From: MAG-120531 sp038125995
GTDB lineage: Bacteria > Bacteroidota > Bacteroidia > Flavobacteriales > Flavobacteriaceae
Direction: 5' to 3'
Assembly (NCBI GenBank): GCA_038125995.1
Contig: JAYPEX010000011.1
Location: forward strand, 1 to 60,676
Length of the DNA stretch: 60,676 nucleotides
A program made the translations under genes and the position numbers. The notes below the pieces were generated by a model. The model was not told the DNA's origin. It did not search any database and saw nothing but the letters and a program-made list of their open reading frames with translations. Positions 24,830 through 34,400 of the stretch are shown here, in pieces (position 1 is the first letter of the stretch; each line of letters opens with the position of its first letter).

Positions 24830-26233
24830 ATGAAATCATTTGACGTTGCTGTAATTGGATCGGGCCCTGGAGGTTATGTTGCAGCCATTCGATCTGCACA
24901 ATTAGGATTTAAAACAGCATTAATTGAAAAGTATTCGACACTTGGCGGAACCTGCCTCAATGTTGGTTGTATTCCATCTAAAGCACTTTTAGATTCATCG
25001 CATCACTACCACGATGCAGTAGCTCATTTTGAAGAGCATGGAATTGAAATTCCTGGGGATATTAAAGTGAATCTCGAAAAAATGATTTCCAGAAAAGATC
25101 AGGTAGTTGAAATGACTACAAAGGGAATCCAATTTTTGATGGACAAAAACAATATTGAAGTTTTTCAAGGAGTAGGTTCTTATAAATCAGCTACTGAAAT
25201 TGAAATTTCGTCAGAAAATGGTTTAGAGGTCGTAACTGCCTCTAAATCGATTATCGCAACAGGTTCAAAGCCAAGTAGCCTTCCATTCATTTCGATCGAT
25301 AAAGAACGTATCATTACTTCGACTGAAGCCTTGTCTTTAAAAGAAATTCCAAAGCACTTAATTGTTATTGGAGGAGGAGTGATCGGTTTAGAATTAGGTC
25401 AAGTCTATAAAAGACTCGGAGCTGAGGTAACTGTTGTAGAGTACATGGATAGTATTGTCCCAGGAATGGATAAAGCGGTTTCAAAAGAACTTCAGAAGGT
25501 ATTGAAAAAACAAAAGGTTTCCTTTGCTCTATCTCATCAAGTAAAAGAAGTGAGCAGAGAGGGTAATGAGGTTTTGGTTAAAGCTACTGATAAGAAAGGA
25601 AATGAAGTTGAATTTAAAGGAGATTACTGTCTTGTATCTGTTGGTAGAAAACCATACACAGAAGGATTAAATACAGAGGCTGCTGGAGTTCAATTGGACG
25701 AAAGAGGTCGCGTGGTTGTTAATGATCACTTACAAACTACAGCTTCTAACATTTATGCAATAGGAGATGTAGTAAGAGGAGCAATGCTGGCTCACAAAGC
25801 TGAGGAAGAAGGTGTGATGGTTGCTGAAATAATGGCAGGTCAAAAACCACACATTGATTACAATTTGATTCCTGGAGTTGTATATACATGGCCAGAGGTA
25901 GCTTCAGTTGGTAAAACTGAAGAGCAGTTAAAAGAAGTTGGTGTCGCTTATAAATCGGGAACCTTTTCAATGAGAGCTCTAGGTAGAGCAAGAGCGAGTA
26001 TGGATGTCGATGGATTTGTAAAGATATTAGCAGATAAAACTACAGATGAAGTTTTAGGAGTTCATATCGTAGGTGCAAGAGCTGCTGATTTGATTTCAGA
26101 AGCTGTTACTGCAATGGAATTTAGAGCTTCAGCAGAGGATATCGCAAGAATGTCTCATGCGCATCCAACATATTCTGAAGCAATTAAAGAGGCCGCATTG
26201 GCAGCAACAGAAGACCGAGCATTACACTCCTAA
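24830..26233 (+). CDS. lpdA: Dihydrolipoyl dehydrogenase (E3)
   Basis: FAD enzyme that reoxidises dihydrolipoamide in 2-oxoacid dehydrogenase complexes and glycine cleavage. 467 residues from the ATG at 24830; a TTG at 24821 lies too close to the predicted transcript start. FAD motif GSGPGGYVAA at 10-19, redox pair C42/C47 in GGTCLNVGC, NAD motif IVIGGGVIGLELG near residue 176, and the C-terminal catalytic HAHPTYSEAIKEA. It is monocistronic with a clear promoter and terminator. The window also carries a fused E1 (52.2 kb), a plausible client. E2 genes are not in the window. Confidence 0.96.
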   Translation: MKSFDVAVIGSGPGGYVAAIRSAQLGFKTALIEKYSTLGGTCLNVGCIPSKALLDSSHHYHDAVAHFEEHGIEIPGDIKVNLEKMISRKDQVVEMTTKGIQFLMDKNNIEVFQGVGSYKSATEIEISSENGLEVVTASKSIIATGSKPSSLPFISIDKERIITSTEALSLKEIPKHLIVIGGGVIGLELGQVYKRLGAEVTVVEYMDSIVPGMDKAVSKELQKVLKKQKVSFALSHQVKEVSREGNEVLVKATDKKGNEVEFKGDYCLVSVGRKPYTEGLNTEAAGVQLDERGRVVVNDHLQTTASNIYAIGDVVRGAMLAHKAEEEGVMVAEIMAGQKPHIDYNLIPGVVYTWPEVASVGKTEEQLKEVGVAYKSGTFSMRALGRARASMDVDGFVKILADKTTDEVLGVHIVGARAADLISEAVTAMEFRASAEDIARMSHAHPTYSEAIKEAALAATEDRALHS

Positions 26234-26256
26234 AAAATTTTGAAATTTAAGAATAT

Positions 26257-26284
26257 AGGCTACACTGAGTTGTAGCCTTTTTTT
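26257..26284 (+). terminator. Intrinsic terminator of lpd
   Basis: Perfect 8-bp stem AGGCTACA / TGTAGCCT, loop CTGAGT, followed by seven T. The 3' arm overlaps the predicted -33 element of the tilS promoter. Confidence 0.9.
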
Positions 26285-26298
26285 ATTGTTTATTTTTG
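26270..26298 (+). promoter_or_regulatory. Promoter of tilS embedded in the lpd terminator
   Basis: TTG at 26270-26272 (inside the terminator stem), an 18-bp spacer and TATTTTTG at 26291-26298. The GTG start of tilS is at 26303, only 4 bases after the element, so the transcript would begin at or next to the start codon. Confidence 0.55.
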
Positions 26299-26302
26299 TG
26301 AA

Positions 26303-27616
26303 GTGTTAAATCGATTTAAAGAACATATTCAGGATCAATTCCCAGAGCTATTGCTCGATCCATTTCTAATTGCCTGCAGTGGTGGTATAGATTCTATGGT
26401 ACTAGTTGAACTTTGTTTAAAATCGGATTTGAAGTTTGGTATCGCACACTGCAATTTCAATTTAAGAGGCATTGAAAGTGATCGAGATCAAGAATTTGTG
26501 CGTTCTTTTGCACTGAAACATCAAATTGAATTTCACACGATTTCTTTTGACACAAAATCATACCAAGAATCAAAGGGACTCTCTATTCAGATGGCTGCTC
26601 GAGAATTACGCTACAATTGGTTCAAAGAACTTATCAACACAACCCAGAACAAATGGGTACTTACTGCACATCAGGCAAATGACTCTATTGAATCCTTTTT
26701 CATCAATCTTTCCAGAGGTAGTGGTATTGATGGTTTAGTTGGAATACCTCCAAAACGAGATGTTTTTAGAAGGCCTTTACAGATTTTTACAAGAAAGGAA
26801 TTAGAAACATACGCAAAAGAAAATCAAATCAATTGGAGAGAAGATAGCTCGAATCATGAGACCAAGTATCTCAGAAATTATATTCGACATAAGTTCATGG
26901 CAGAATTTAATCAATTACATCCCGCTGCGGCCGCTAATTTATTTGAAACACAGAAGAATTTAGCGAGTGATAAAGCCTTGATGGAGTCATTGTTAAAGCC
27001 ACTTAAGCGCAACTTATTTATAAAATACAATGAGATTATTAAGATCAACATCAAAGACCTACTAGCTGTAAAACCATTAGAGACGATCATTTACAAACTT
27101 TTTTCTCCATTTGGTTTTAAAGATGCAATTCAAGTCGTAGAGCTTACCAAGGCTTTAAGTGGTAAAAAATTACTTTCTAAAACCCATATTTTACTAAAAG
27201 ATAGAGATTGTTTGCTCTTAAAAGCAATTGAAGAAGAGCAAGCTAAAGTTTATATTATCGAAAAAGAAGCTATTGAAATCATTGAGCCTATTTCAATGAT
27301 TTTTAGTTCTACAAAAACATTAGGTGAAGCTACATTGACTGAAATTTATGTAGATAAAGACAAACTTAAATTCCCGTTATCTATAAGAAAACCACAATTA
27401 TGTGATCGTTTGAGTCCTTATGGATTATCAGGTTCAAAAAAAATATCTAAGCTTTTTAAAGACGAAAAATTCAGTCAATTTGAAAAGGAATCACAATGGT
27501 TGCTTTGTGACCATTCAGGAACAATCGTATGGGTTATTGGCCGTTGCGCAGATCGACATTTTAAAGTTTCTGATAAAACTCTATCCATTTTAAAGATCAC
27601 TTTAAAAATTAATTAG
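26303..27616 (+). CDS. tilS: tRNA(Ile)-lysidine synthase TilS
   Basis: Adds lysine to C34 of the CAU-anticodon tRNA-Ile so that it reads AUA. 437 residues; the PP-loop motif SGGIDS is at 26-31, followed by FGIAHCNFNLRG and LTAHQANDSIESFF, then the C-terminal substrate-binding domain (RLSPYGLSGSKKISKLFKD). The start is a GTG; no in-frame ATG precedes the catalytic motif, and the sequence after GTG matches the usual TilS N-terminus. A consensus promoter lies so close that the mRNA may be leaderless. Enzyme is essential in most bacteria (known). Confidence 0.93.
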   Translation: MLNRFKEHIQDQFPELLLDPFLIACSGGIDSMVLVELCLKSDLKFGIAHCNFNLRGIESDRDQEFVRSFALKHQIEFHTISFDTKSYQESKGLSIQMAARELRYNWFKELINTTQNKWVLTAHQANDSIESFFINLSRGSGIDGLVGIPPKRDVFRRPLQIFTRKELETYAKENQINWREDSSNHETKYLRNYIRHKFMAEFNQLHPAAAANLFETQKNLASDKALMESLLKPLKRNLFIKYNEIIKINIKDLLAVKPLETIIYKLFSPFGFKDAIQVVELTKALSGKKLLSKTHILLKDRDCLLLKAIEEEQAKVYIIEKEAIEIIEPISMIFSSTKTLGEATLTEIYVDKDKLKFPLSIRKPQLCDRLSPYGLSGSKKISKLFKDEKFSQFEKESQWLLCDHSGTIVWVIGRCADRHFKVSDKTLSILKITLKIN

Positions 27617-27667
27617 ATTTCTAAAGTTTATTTTGAAAAAGAGTATATTTATTAAATTTCTTTATTC

Positions 27668-30046
27668 ATGAATTTTCTAAAAAAATCCCTCAAACTTTTA
27701 GGAGTGATGATAGTTTTAGCTGCTATTGCTCTATTTTTTTTCATACAGCATCTCAAACCGGATTACAATGGAGAAAAGAATTTAGAAGGCCTCAGTGATC
27801 AGGTTACAGTATATTACGATTCTTATGGAATTCCACATATTTACGGAGAAACAGAAGTGGATGCCTATAAAGCACTCGGTTATGTTCATGCTCAGGACCG
27901 ACTATGGCAAATGGAATTATTGAGAAGAATCGCATCAGGTCGATTATCTGAAATATTTGGAGAAGTAAGTTTGCCAAATGATCGATTCTTTTTGAATGTT
28001 GGAATTCACAAACAAACTGAGCGAATTGTATCTAATCTTGATAAGAATCAACCTTATTACAAATTAACTGAAGCCTATTTAGAAGGAGTTAATTCCTTTA
28101 TCGAACAAGGTCCAACACCAATTGAGTATTATATTCTTGGATTGGACAAAACTCTATTTACGATAGAAGATGTATTCAATACCATTGGATATATGTCTTT
28201 TAGTTTTGTCATGGCACAAAAAACAGATCCTATTGTCAGTTCCATCAAAACAAAATACGGTGCTGAATATATAGAGGATTTATTTTTAGATTATCCTGAA
28301 TCTGCAACTCATATTGAAAATTATCCAAAATCCTCAGAGGATTATGTAGCGATCAGCAATCATGTCAATCAATTATTTAATCAAGTGGGGATTCCAGTTT
28401 TTAATGGATCTAATTCTTGGGTCCTTTCAGGACAAAAAACAAAGAGCAAACAAGTTTTGTTTGCAAATGATCCCCATATAGCATATTCACAACCAGCAGT
28501 ATGGTTTGAAGCTCATATAAAGACTCCTACCTATGAACGCTATGGCTATCACATCGGTGGTGTACCTTTTCCATTGCTTTCTCACGGAAAAGATTATGCC
28601 ATAGGTTTAACGATGTTCGAAAACGATGATGCTGATTTTTATTTGGAAGAACTCAATCCCAAAAACGAATTACAATACAAAACAGACACAGGATGGGAAG
28701 ATTTAAAGAAAAGAGAAGAAACAGTTTATGTGAAAGATTCTGATCCGATTACCTTTACCGTGTATGAAACACATCACGGTCCTATTATTAATGATGTTGT
28801 TCCGAGTATAGAAACTCAAAGTCCTGTATCCTTATATTGGATCTACACTTCGTTGGATAGGAATATGGTTGAAACGACTTATCACATGAATTACGCAAAA
28901 GACATTGATGATTTTGAATCTCATTTACCAGCATTACATGCTCCAGGACTCAATGTTATGTATGGAGATGCAAGGGGAAATATTGGATGGTGGGCTAGTG
29001 CTCAACTTTTTGAGCGCTTGGATTCAAATCATCCAAAAATGATTAAAGAAGGTGTTTTTGATAAAGATTCACATTTAAAAATGCTCCCTTTTTCTCAAAA
29101 CCCAAAAGCGGTAAATCCGGATTGGGGATATGTATACTCTGCAAATAATGCTTCAAAAACAATTGATGGAACGAAAATACCAGGTTATTACGCACCTGAA
29201 AATAGAGCAAAGAGAATAGTGGATTTGCTCAATCAAAAGAACGATTGGACCGTTGAGGATTTTAAAAAGATGATCGTTGATGATACATCTGCAGTTTTAC
29301 CTGAACAAATTCAAGCATTAATACCCAGTGTCAATCAGTCAGAGTTAAGTGAACCAATGATTCAATCTCTTGAAGTCCTCAGTACCTGGAAAGGAGATTA
29401 CAAAAAAGATAGTTACAATCCATCCTTATTTCACCGTTGGGAATACGAATTTTTAAAAGCCACTTTTGAAGATGAAATAGGCCCAGAGACTGTAATAAAT
29501 TTTATCAATTCTCATTTGTCAAAGAAATTAGTAGCACCGCTTATGAAAAAGGATGCTTCTGTTTGGTATGACAACATCCATACAGATACTATAGAAGACA
29601 AAAGCACCATAGTAACTCAGTCGTTCAAATCAGCCTATGAATCACTTGTGAGTGATTACGGCTCTGATCCTAAAGATTGGGCTTGGGGCAAATTACATCA
29701 AATAGAAAGTCCACACGCTTTGGGGAGCGTTAATGCTTTACGCTCTTTTTTTAATGTAGGTCCTTTTCCTATTTCTGGAGCAAGAGAGGTTATTAATGCT
29801 GTTAACTTCAGATATACCGGAGAAGAATACTTCCCAGTTAATGGAGGTCCATCAACTCGAAGAATCATCGATTATTCAGATATTGAACACAGCGTAAGTA
29901 TATTGCCCTCAGGTCAGTCTGGAAATCCTTTTTCAAAACATTATGACGATCAAGCTAAATTGTACGTAAATGGTGAATTTAGACCGATGCTTCTCAATAA
30001 AGAGGAAATTATTGAAGACGCAACTGGTATTTTGATATTCAATTAA
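27668..30046 (+). CDS. Penicillin acylase family Ntn-hydrolase
   Basis: 792-residue precursor of the penicillin amidase/acyl-homoserine lactone acylase family. An N-terminal hydrophobic segment (about residues 10-27) is a signal or membrane anchor. The alpha part has DSYGIPHIYGETEVDAYKAL and YVHAQDRLWQMELLRR (residues 50-87). Autocleavage should occur before S248 in FNGSNSWVLSG, making that Ser the N-terminal nucleophile; FANDPHI follows at 265-271. C-terminal features include FPVNGGPSTRRIIDYSD and SGQSGNPFSKHYDDQ. Natural substrate unknown: amide-linked lipids, peptides or quorum-sensing lactones are possibilities. Short T-rich dyad after the stop may terminate it. Confidence 0.92.
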   Translation: MNFLKKSLKLLGVMIVLAAIALFFFIQHLKPDYNGEKNLEGLSDQVTVYYDSYGIPHIYGETEVDAYKALGYVHAQDRLWQMELLRRIASGRLSEIFGEVSLPNDRFFLNVGIHKQTERIVSNLDKNQPYYKLTEAYLEGVNSFIEQGPTPIEYYILGLDKTLFTIEDVFNTIGYMSFSFVMAQKTDPIVSSIKTKYGAEYIEDLFLDYPESATHIENYPKSSEDYVAISNHVNQLFNQVGIPVFNGSNSWVLSGQKTKSKQVLFANDPHIAYSQPAVWFEAHIKTPTYERYGYHIGGVPFPLLSHGKDYAIGLTMFENDDADFYLEELNPKNELQYKTDTGWEDLKKREETVYVKDSDPITFTVYETHHGPIINDVVPSIETQSPVSLYWIYTSLDRNMVETTYHMNYAKDIDDFESHLPALHAPGLNVMYGDARGNIGWWASAQLFERLDSNHPKMIKEGVFDKDSHLKMLPFSQNPKAVNPDWGYVYSANNASKTIDGTKIPGYYAPENRAKRIVDLLNQKNDWTVEDFKKMIVDDTSAVLPEQIQALIPSVNQSELSEPMIQSLEVLSTWKGDYKKDSYNPSLFHRWEYEFLKATFEDEIGPETVINFINSHLSKKLVAPLMKKDASVWYDNIHTDTIEDKSTIVTQSFKSAYESLVSDYGSDPKDWAWGKLHQIESPHALGSVNALRSFFNVGPFPISGAREVINAVNFRYTGEEYFPVNGGPSTRRIIDYSDIEHSVSILPSGQSGNPFSKHYDDQAKLYVNGEFRPMLLNKEEIIEDATGILIFN

Positions 30047-30446
30047 TAGCTGTATACATTTATACCTATAGCTTCTCTTTTTTGGAATCTAAATATTTAG
30101 TATTACTGGAGTTTCTACGATCAGATAAAATCCTAAATTAACTTAATAAGGATGATAAGATAGAACTTATATCGGTTGTTTTTAATTACTGTAGTTTGAA
30201 ATCATCTCCATTATCATTTCGATGATATATACTTTAAATATAGAAGATTCGATGGCATTTTAATTGAATTCTTTAAAAGTCAAAAAAAAACATGAATATT
30301 TAAACTTTTATCAAGGTTATTCAAAAATATTTAATGAATTTTGTTATCTGAATATAAGAATTAATTACTTATTAAATTACTGTAAATCAGCATTGTAATT
30401 ATTATCGCTTTTTATTGAAAGTAATTGATTGTTATCAAGCATTCAC
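30047..30446. other. AT-rich intergenic region upstream of ilvB
   Basis: About 400 bases with no credible open frame. A weak dyad (GTATA/TATAC within AGCT repeats, 30048-30074) followed by TCTCTTTTTT may end the penicillin acylase transcript. No T-box, leader peptide rich in branched-chain codons, or attenuator hairpin could be recognised near ilvB. Its length is unusual for this compact window. Confidence 0.5.
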
Positions 30447-30474
30447 TTGAGGCAACTAATAAATAGTATTTTTG
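30447..30474 (+). promoter_or_regulatory. Bacteroidota-type promoter of ilvBNC
   Basis: TTG at 30447-30449, 17-bp spacer and TATTTTTG at 30467-30474. The predicted leader is about 48 nt, too short for a classical attenuator. Confidence 0.65.
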
Positions 30475-30526
30475 ATATACATAAATGATACTAAACTTAA
30501 CATCGATAAGTTTTTAAAGAGCAGTC

Positions 30527-32227
30527 ATGGCTAAAAAAATCAATAATATAAGTGGAGCGGAGGCAATTATACACTGTCTAATAGAAGAAGGTGTCAATGT
30601 TTTATTTGGTTATCCAGGTGGTGCAATAATGCCTTTCTACGATGAATTATATAAATTTCAAAAGGAATTACACCACGTTTTAACAAGACATGAACAAGGA
30701 GCTGCACATGCTGCACAAGGATATGCCAGAGTCAATGGTAGAGTAGGAGTTTGTGTTGCAACCTCAGGTCCAGGGGCTACTAATTTAGTTACTGGTATTG
30801 CTGATGCTCAAATTGATTCGACACCTTTAGTTTGTATTACTGGTCAAGTAACAAGAGAATTGTTGGGATCCGATGCTTTTCAGGAAACTGATATTGTAGG
30901 AATTTCAACTCCAATTACTAAATGGAATTACCAAATAACCCGAGCCGAAGAAATTCCTGAGATCATGGCTAAAGCATTTTATATAGCAAGATCTGGACGT
31001 CCTGGCCCTGTTCTTATCGATATCACTAAGAATGCTCAGTTTGATAAGATTGACTTTTCGTACGAGCCTTGTAAAGGGGTTCGTTCCTATACCCCCAAGC
31101 CAGTTGCAAGTGAAGAATCTCTTCAAGCTGCAGCAAAATTGATCAATGAATCCAAAAAACCGATGATCGTTTTTGGTCAAGGTGTTGTGATTAGTGAAGC
31201 TGAGGAAGTGTTTCAACAAATGGTTGAAAAAACTAATATTCCTGCTGCATGGACTATTTTAGGGAAGTCTGCCTTACATACAAATCATCCACTCAATGTC
31301 GGAATGGTAGGAATGCACGGAAATTATGCTCCAAACTTACTCACTAATGAATGTGATTTACTGATTGCAATCGGTATGCGATTTGACGATCGTGTAACAG
31401 GAGATTTAAAAACCTATGCTAAACAAGCTAAAGTTATTCACTTTGATATAGACAAGGCTGAGATCAATAAAAATGTTCATGCAGATGTTGCTGTACTTGG
31501 TGACGCTAAGGAATCCATAGAAGCGCTTTTACCTTTGCTTAATGCGGCTAATCATGAAGATTGGATGAATGTTTTTAAATCTAAAAAAGAAATTGAACAA
31601 TCTCAAATAATTGATCAGGTCATTCAACCGACTGAAGGGCCATTAACCATGGCTGAAGTAATTCACAAAATTAACATAGCAACAAACAATGAAGCTGTGA
31701 TGGTTACTGATGTAGGACAACATCAAATGATGACTTGCCGCTATGCTGAATCGACTACAAAAAGATCCAATATTACTTCTGGTGGATTGGGAACTATGGG
31801 ATTTGGACTACCAGCTTCTATCGGAGCTAAATTAGGTGCCCAAGAAAGAGAAGTGATATCAATTATGGGTGATGGAGGATTTCAGATGAACCTTCAAGAA
31901 TTAGGAACCATTTTTCAAACAAAAGTAGGAGTTAAGATTGTTATTTTAAATAACGAACATTTAGGGATGGTTCGTCAATGGCAAGAATTGTTTTTTGACA
32001 GACGATACGCTTCAACTGTGATGGACAACCCTGATTTTGTTAAAATAGCACATGGATTCGATATTCCTTCCAAATGTGTTAAGGAACGATCTGAGCTCGA
32101 GTCATCAATTCAAGAAATGATAGACACCAAAGGTCCATATCTACTCGAAGTAAAGGTAACCAAGGAAGAAAATGTTTTCCCAATGATTCCTTCAGGATGT
32201 TCTGTTTCAGATATAAGACTTTCATAA
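30527..32227 (+). CDS. ilvB: Acetolactate synthase large (catalytic) subunit
   Basis: ThDP enzyme that condenses pyruvate to acetolactate (valine/leucine) or with 2-oxobutyrate (isoleucine). 566 residues. Conserved pieces: LFGYPGGAIMPFYDEL with the catalytic Glu in LTRHEQGAAHAAQGYAR near residue 55, SGPGATNLVTGIADA, the FAD-domain motif MVGMHGNYAPN, and the ThDP motif MGDGGFQMNLQELGTI with NNEHLGMVRQWQ. It starts the ilvB-ilvN-ilvC unit; ilvN follows immediately after its stop. Confidence 0.96.
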   Translation: MAKKINNISGAEAIIHCLIEEGVNVLFGYPGGAIMPFYDELYKFQKELHHVLTRHEQGAAHAAQGYARVNGRVGVCVATSGPGATNLVTGIADAQIDSTPLVCITGQVTRELLGSDAFQETDIVGISTPITKWNYQITRAEEIPEIMAKAFYIARSGRPGPVLIDITKNAQFDKIDFSYEPCKGVRSYTPKPVASEESLQAAAKLINESKKPMIVFGQGVVISEAEEVFQQMVEKTNIPAAWTILGKSALHTNHPLNVGMVGMHGNYAPNLLTNECDLLIAIGMRFDDRVTGDLKTYAKQAKVIHFDIDKAEINKNVHADVAVLGDAKESIEALLPLLNAANHEDWMNVFKSKKEIEQSQIIDQVIQPTEGPLTMAEVIHKINIATNNEAVMVTDVGQHQMMTCRYAESTTKRSNITSGGLGTMGFGLPASIGAKLGAQEREVISIMGDGGFQMNLQELGTIFQTKVGVKIVILNNEHLGMVRQWQELFFDRRYASTVMDNPDFVKIAHGFDIPSKCVKERSELESSIQEMIDTKGPYLLEVKVTKEENVFPMIPSGCSVSDIRLS

Positions 32228-32767
32228 ATGAAGACAATGGAAAAAAAATGGTTTACAATATCGGTATACTCTGAAAACCATGTAGGTTTGCTCAATAGAA
32301 TTTCAGGTATCTTTCTAAAAAGACATATCAATATTGAATCTCTTAACGTATCTGCTTCTGAAATTCCATCGGTATCAAAATTTACAATTGTAGTTTTTAC
32401 AACCCAAAAATGGGTTGAAAATATCGTAGGACAGATTGAAAAGCAGATCGAAGTAATCAAAGCTTTTGCGCATACAGATGATGAGATCATCTATCAAGAA
32501 ACCGCTCTGTTTAAAATAGCATCTCAATTGTTATTTGACGAGCGTCAAATTCAAAATATCATTAAAGAGAGTCATTCTCAAATCGTTACTGTATCAGTAG
32601 ACTTTTTTGTGATTGCTAAGGCAGGAAGAAGACACGAAGTTGATGAATTACACGATTTATTAGCTCCTTTTGGTATATTGCAGTTTGTAAGATCAGGTCG
32701 TATTGCTGTTTCAAAGGAAGCAATGCCTATTACAGAACTTTTAAAAAAATATGAAGATTTAAATTAA
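32228..32767 (+). CDS. ilvN: Acetolactate synthase small (regulatory) subunit
   Basis: 179 residues with an N-terminal ACT domain (FTISVYSENHVGLLNRISGIF, residues about 9-29, and NIESLNVSASE) that binds valine for feedback control in characterised enzymes, and the C-terminal ALS small-subunit domain. The ATG abuts the ilvB stop; a second ATG three codons in is also possible. ilvC starts 12 nt after its stop. Confidence 0.93.
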   Translation: MKTMEKKWFTISVYSENHVGLLNRISGIFLKRHINIESLNVSASEIPSVSKFTIVVFTTQKWVENIVGQIEKQIEVIKAFAHTDDEIIYQETALFKIASQLLFDERQIQNIIKESHSQIVTVSVDFFVIAKAGRRHEVDELHDLLAPFGILQFVRSGRIAVSKEAMPITELLKKYEDLN

Positions 32768-32778
32768 AATTTATAAAA

Positions 32779-34254
32779 ATGGCGAATTATTTTAACACCC
32801 TTTCTTTAAGAGAACAACTCGATCAGTTAGGAAAATGTAGATTTATGGAGACTTCAGAGTTTTCAGATGGAGTTGAGGCTTTAAAAGGAAAGAAAATTGT
32901 TATAGTAGGATGTGGAGCTCAAGGGCTGAACCAAGGGTTAAACATGAGAGATTCAGGATTGGATATCTCATATGCATTACGACAAGCAGCTATCGATGAA
33001 AAGAGAGCTTCTTATATAAATGCAACTGAAAATGGATTTACAGCAGGAACTTATGAGGATTTGATACCTACTGCTGATTTAGTAATCAACTTGACACCAG
33101 ATAAACAACACACTGCTGTTGTATCTGCGGTAATGCCATTGATGAAAAAAGGAGCAACTCTTTCATATTCTCACGGTTTTAATATCGTTGAAGAAGGAAT
33201 GCAAATTAGAGAGGATCTTACCGTAATCATGGTAGCTCCTAAATCTCCTGGTTCTGAGGTTAGAGAAGAGTATAAAAGAGGATTTGGGGTCCCTACTCTT
33301 ATCGCTGTTCACCCTGAGAATGACCTAGAAGGAAAGGGATTAGCTCAGGCTAAAGCATATGCTGTAGCAACTGGTGGTGATCGCGCTGGTGTTCTTGAAT
33401 CTTCATTTGTTGCAGAAGTAAAATCAGATTTAATGGGTGAACAAACTATTCTTTGTGGGTTGTTACAAACAGGATCTATTCTTTGTTTTGACAAAATGGT
33501 TGAAAAGGGAATCGATGCTGGATACGCTTCTAAATTAATTCAATACGGATGGGAAACCATCACAGAAGGATTGAAATACGGAGGTATCACCAATATGATG
33601 GATCGTCTTTCAAATCCTGCTAAAATCAAAGCATTTGAACTTTCAGAAGAATTAAAAGACATTATGCGTCCACTTTTTAACAAGCATATGGATGATATTA
33701 TCGACGGTACTTTCTCTTCTACGATGATGGCTGACTGGAATAATAATGACGCTAATCTTCTTTCATGGAGAGCTGCAACTGGGGAAACTGCTTTTGAAAA
33801 GACTCCTGCAGGTGATGTAGAGATTTCTGAACAAGAATTCTATGACAATGGAGTGCTTATGGTTGCTATGGTTAGAGCTGGTGTAGAATTAGCTTTTGAA
33901 GCAATGACTGCTTCTGGAATTATCGATGAATCTGCTTATTACGAGTCTCTTCACGAAACACCACTAATCGCTAACACCATTGCTAGAAAGAAATTATTTG
34001 AAATGAATAGAGTGATCTCTGACACTGCTGAATATGGATGTTACTTATTCGATCACGCTTGTAAGCCGTTACTTGCAGATTTTATGACTAGAGTTGAAAC
34101 TGATGTTATCGGAACTACTTATGGTGCTGGTAAGGACAATACTGTTTCAAATCAAAAGTTAGTTGAAATCAATGATATGATCAGAAATCACCCGGTAGAA
34201 ATTGTAGGTGAATTCTTGAGAGAATCAATGACAGCTATGAAACCTATAGTTTAG
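32779..34254 (+). CDS. ilvC: Ketol-acid reductoisomerase (long, class II form)
   Basis: NADPH-dependent isomeroreductase converting acetolactate to dihydroxyisovalerate. 491 residues, the long E. coli-like form with a duplicated C-terminal knotted domain. NADPH-binding VGCGAQGLNQGLNMRDSG lies at about residues 43-60, the conserved VMVAPKSPGSEVREEYKRGFG near 149, and metal-binding segments with EVKSDLMGEQTILCG and the second-copy E-rich helix. It closes the ilvBNC unit and has a strong terminator. ilvD, which acts next, is not in the window. Confidence 0.96.
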   Translation: MANYFNTLSLREQLDQLGKCRFMETSEFSDGVEALKGKKIVIVGCGAQGLNQGLNMRDSGLDISYALRQAAIDEKRASYINATENGFTAGTYEDLIPTADLVINLTPDKQHTAVVSAVMPLMKKGATLSYSHGFNIVEEGMQIREDLTVIMVAPKSPGSEVREEYKRGFGVPTLIAVHPENDLEGKGLAQAKAYAVATGGDRAGVLESSFVAEVKSDLMGEQTILCGLLQTGSILCFDKMVEKGIDAGYASKLIQYGWETITEGLKYGGITNMMDRLSNPAKIKAFELSEELKDIMRPLFNKHMDDIIDGTFSSTMMADWNNNDANLLSWRAATGETAFEKTPAGDVEISEQEFYDNGVLMVAMVRAGVELAFEAMTASGIIDESAYYESLHETPLIANTIARKKLFEMNRVISDTAEYGCYLFDHACKPLLADFMTRVETDVIGTTYGAGKDNTVSNQKLVEINDMIRNHPVEIVGEFLRESMTAMKPIV

Positions 34255-34277
34255 AAAAAATTCAACAATTTAACCTC

Positions 34278-34311
34278 AAAACCCTGAATTTCTACGTTCA
34301 GGGTTTTTTTG
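34278..34311 (+). terminator. Intrinsic terminator of ilvBNC
   Basis: Stem AAAACCCTGAA with GTTCAGGGTTTT around a loop of about six bases, ending in a run of seven T. Confidence 0.9.
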
Positions 34312-34369
34312 TATACGAATTAGATAAAATTCTATAAATACATAAAATCTTATTATCAATTTTTAGAAG

Positions 34370-34377
34370 TATATTTG
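34370..34377 (+). promoter_or_regulatory. -7 promoter element of the gapN-type gene
   Basis: TATATTTG matches TAnnTTTG exactly, 23 bp before the ATG at 34401. No clear -33 TTTG was found. Confidence 0.55.
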
Positions 34378-34400
34378 AAGTAATTATTTAATTAGACCAA

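Noticed and set aside
30477..30526. Attenuator or T-box leader for ilvB
   Set aside because: The leader predicted from the promoter is only about 48 nt, with no terminator hairpin, no run of Leu/Ile/Val codons and no T-box sequence.
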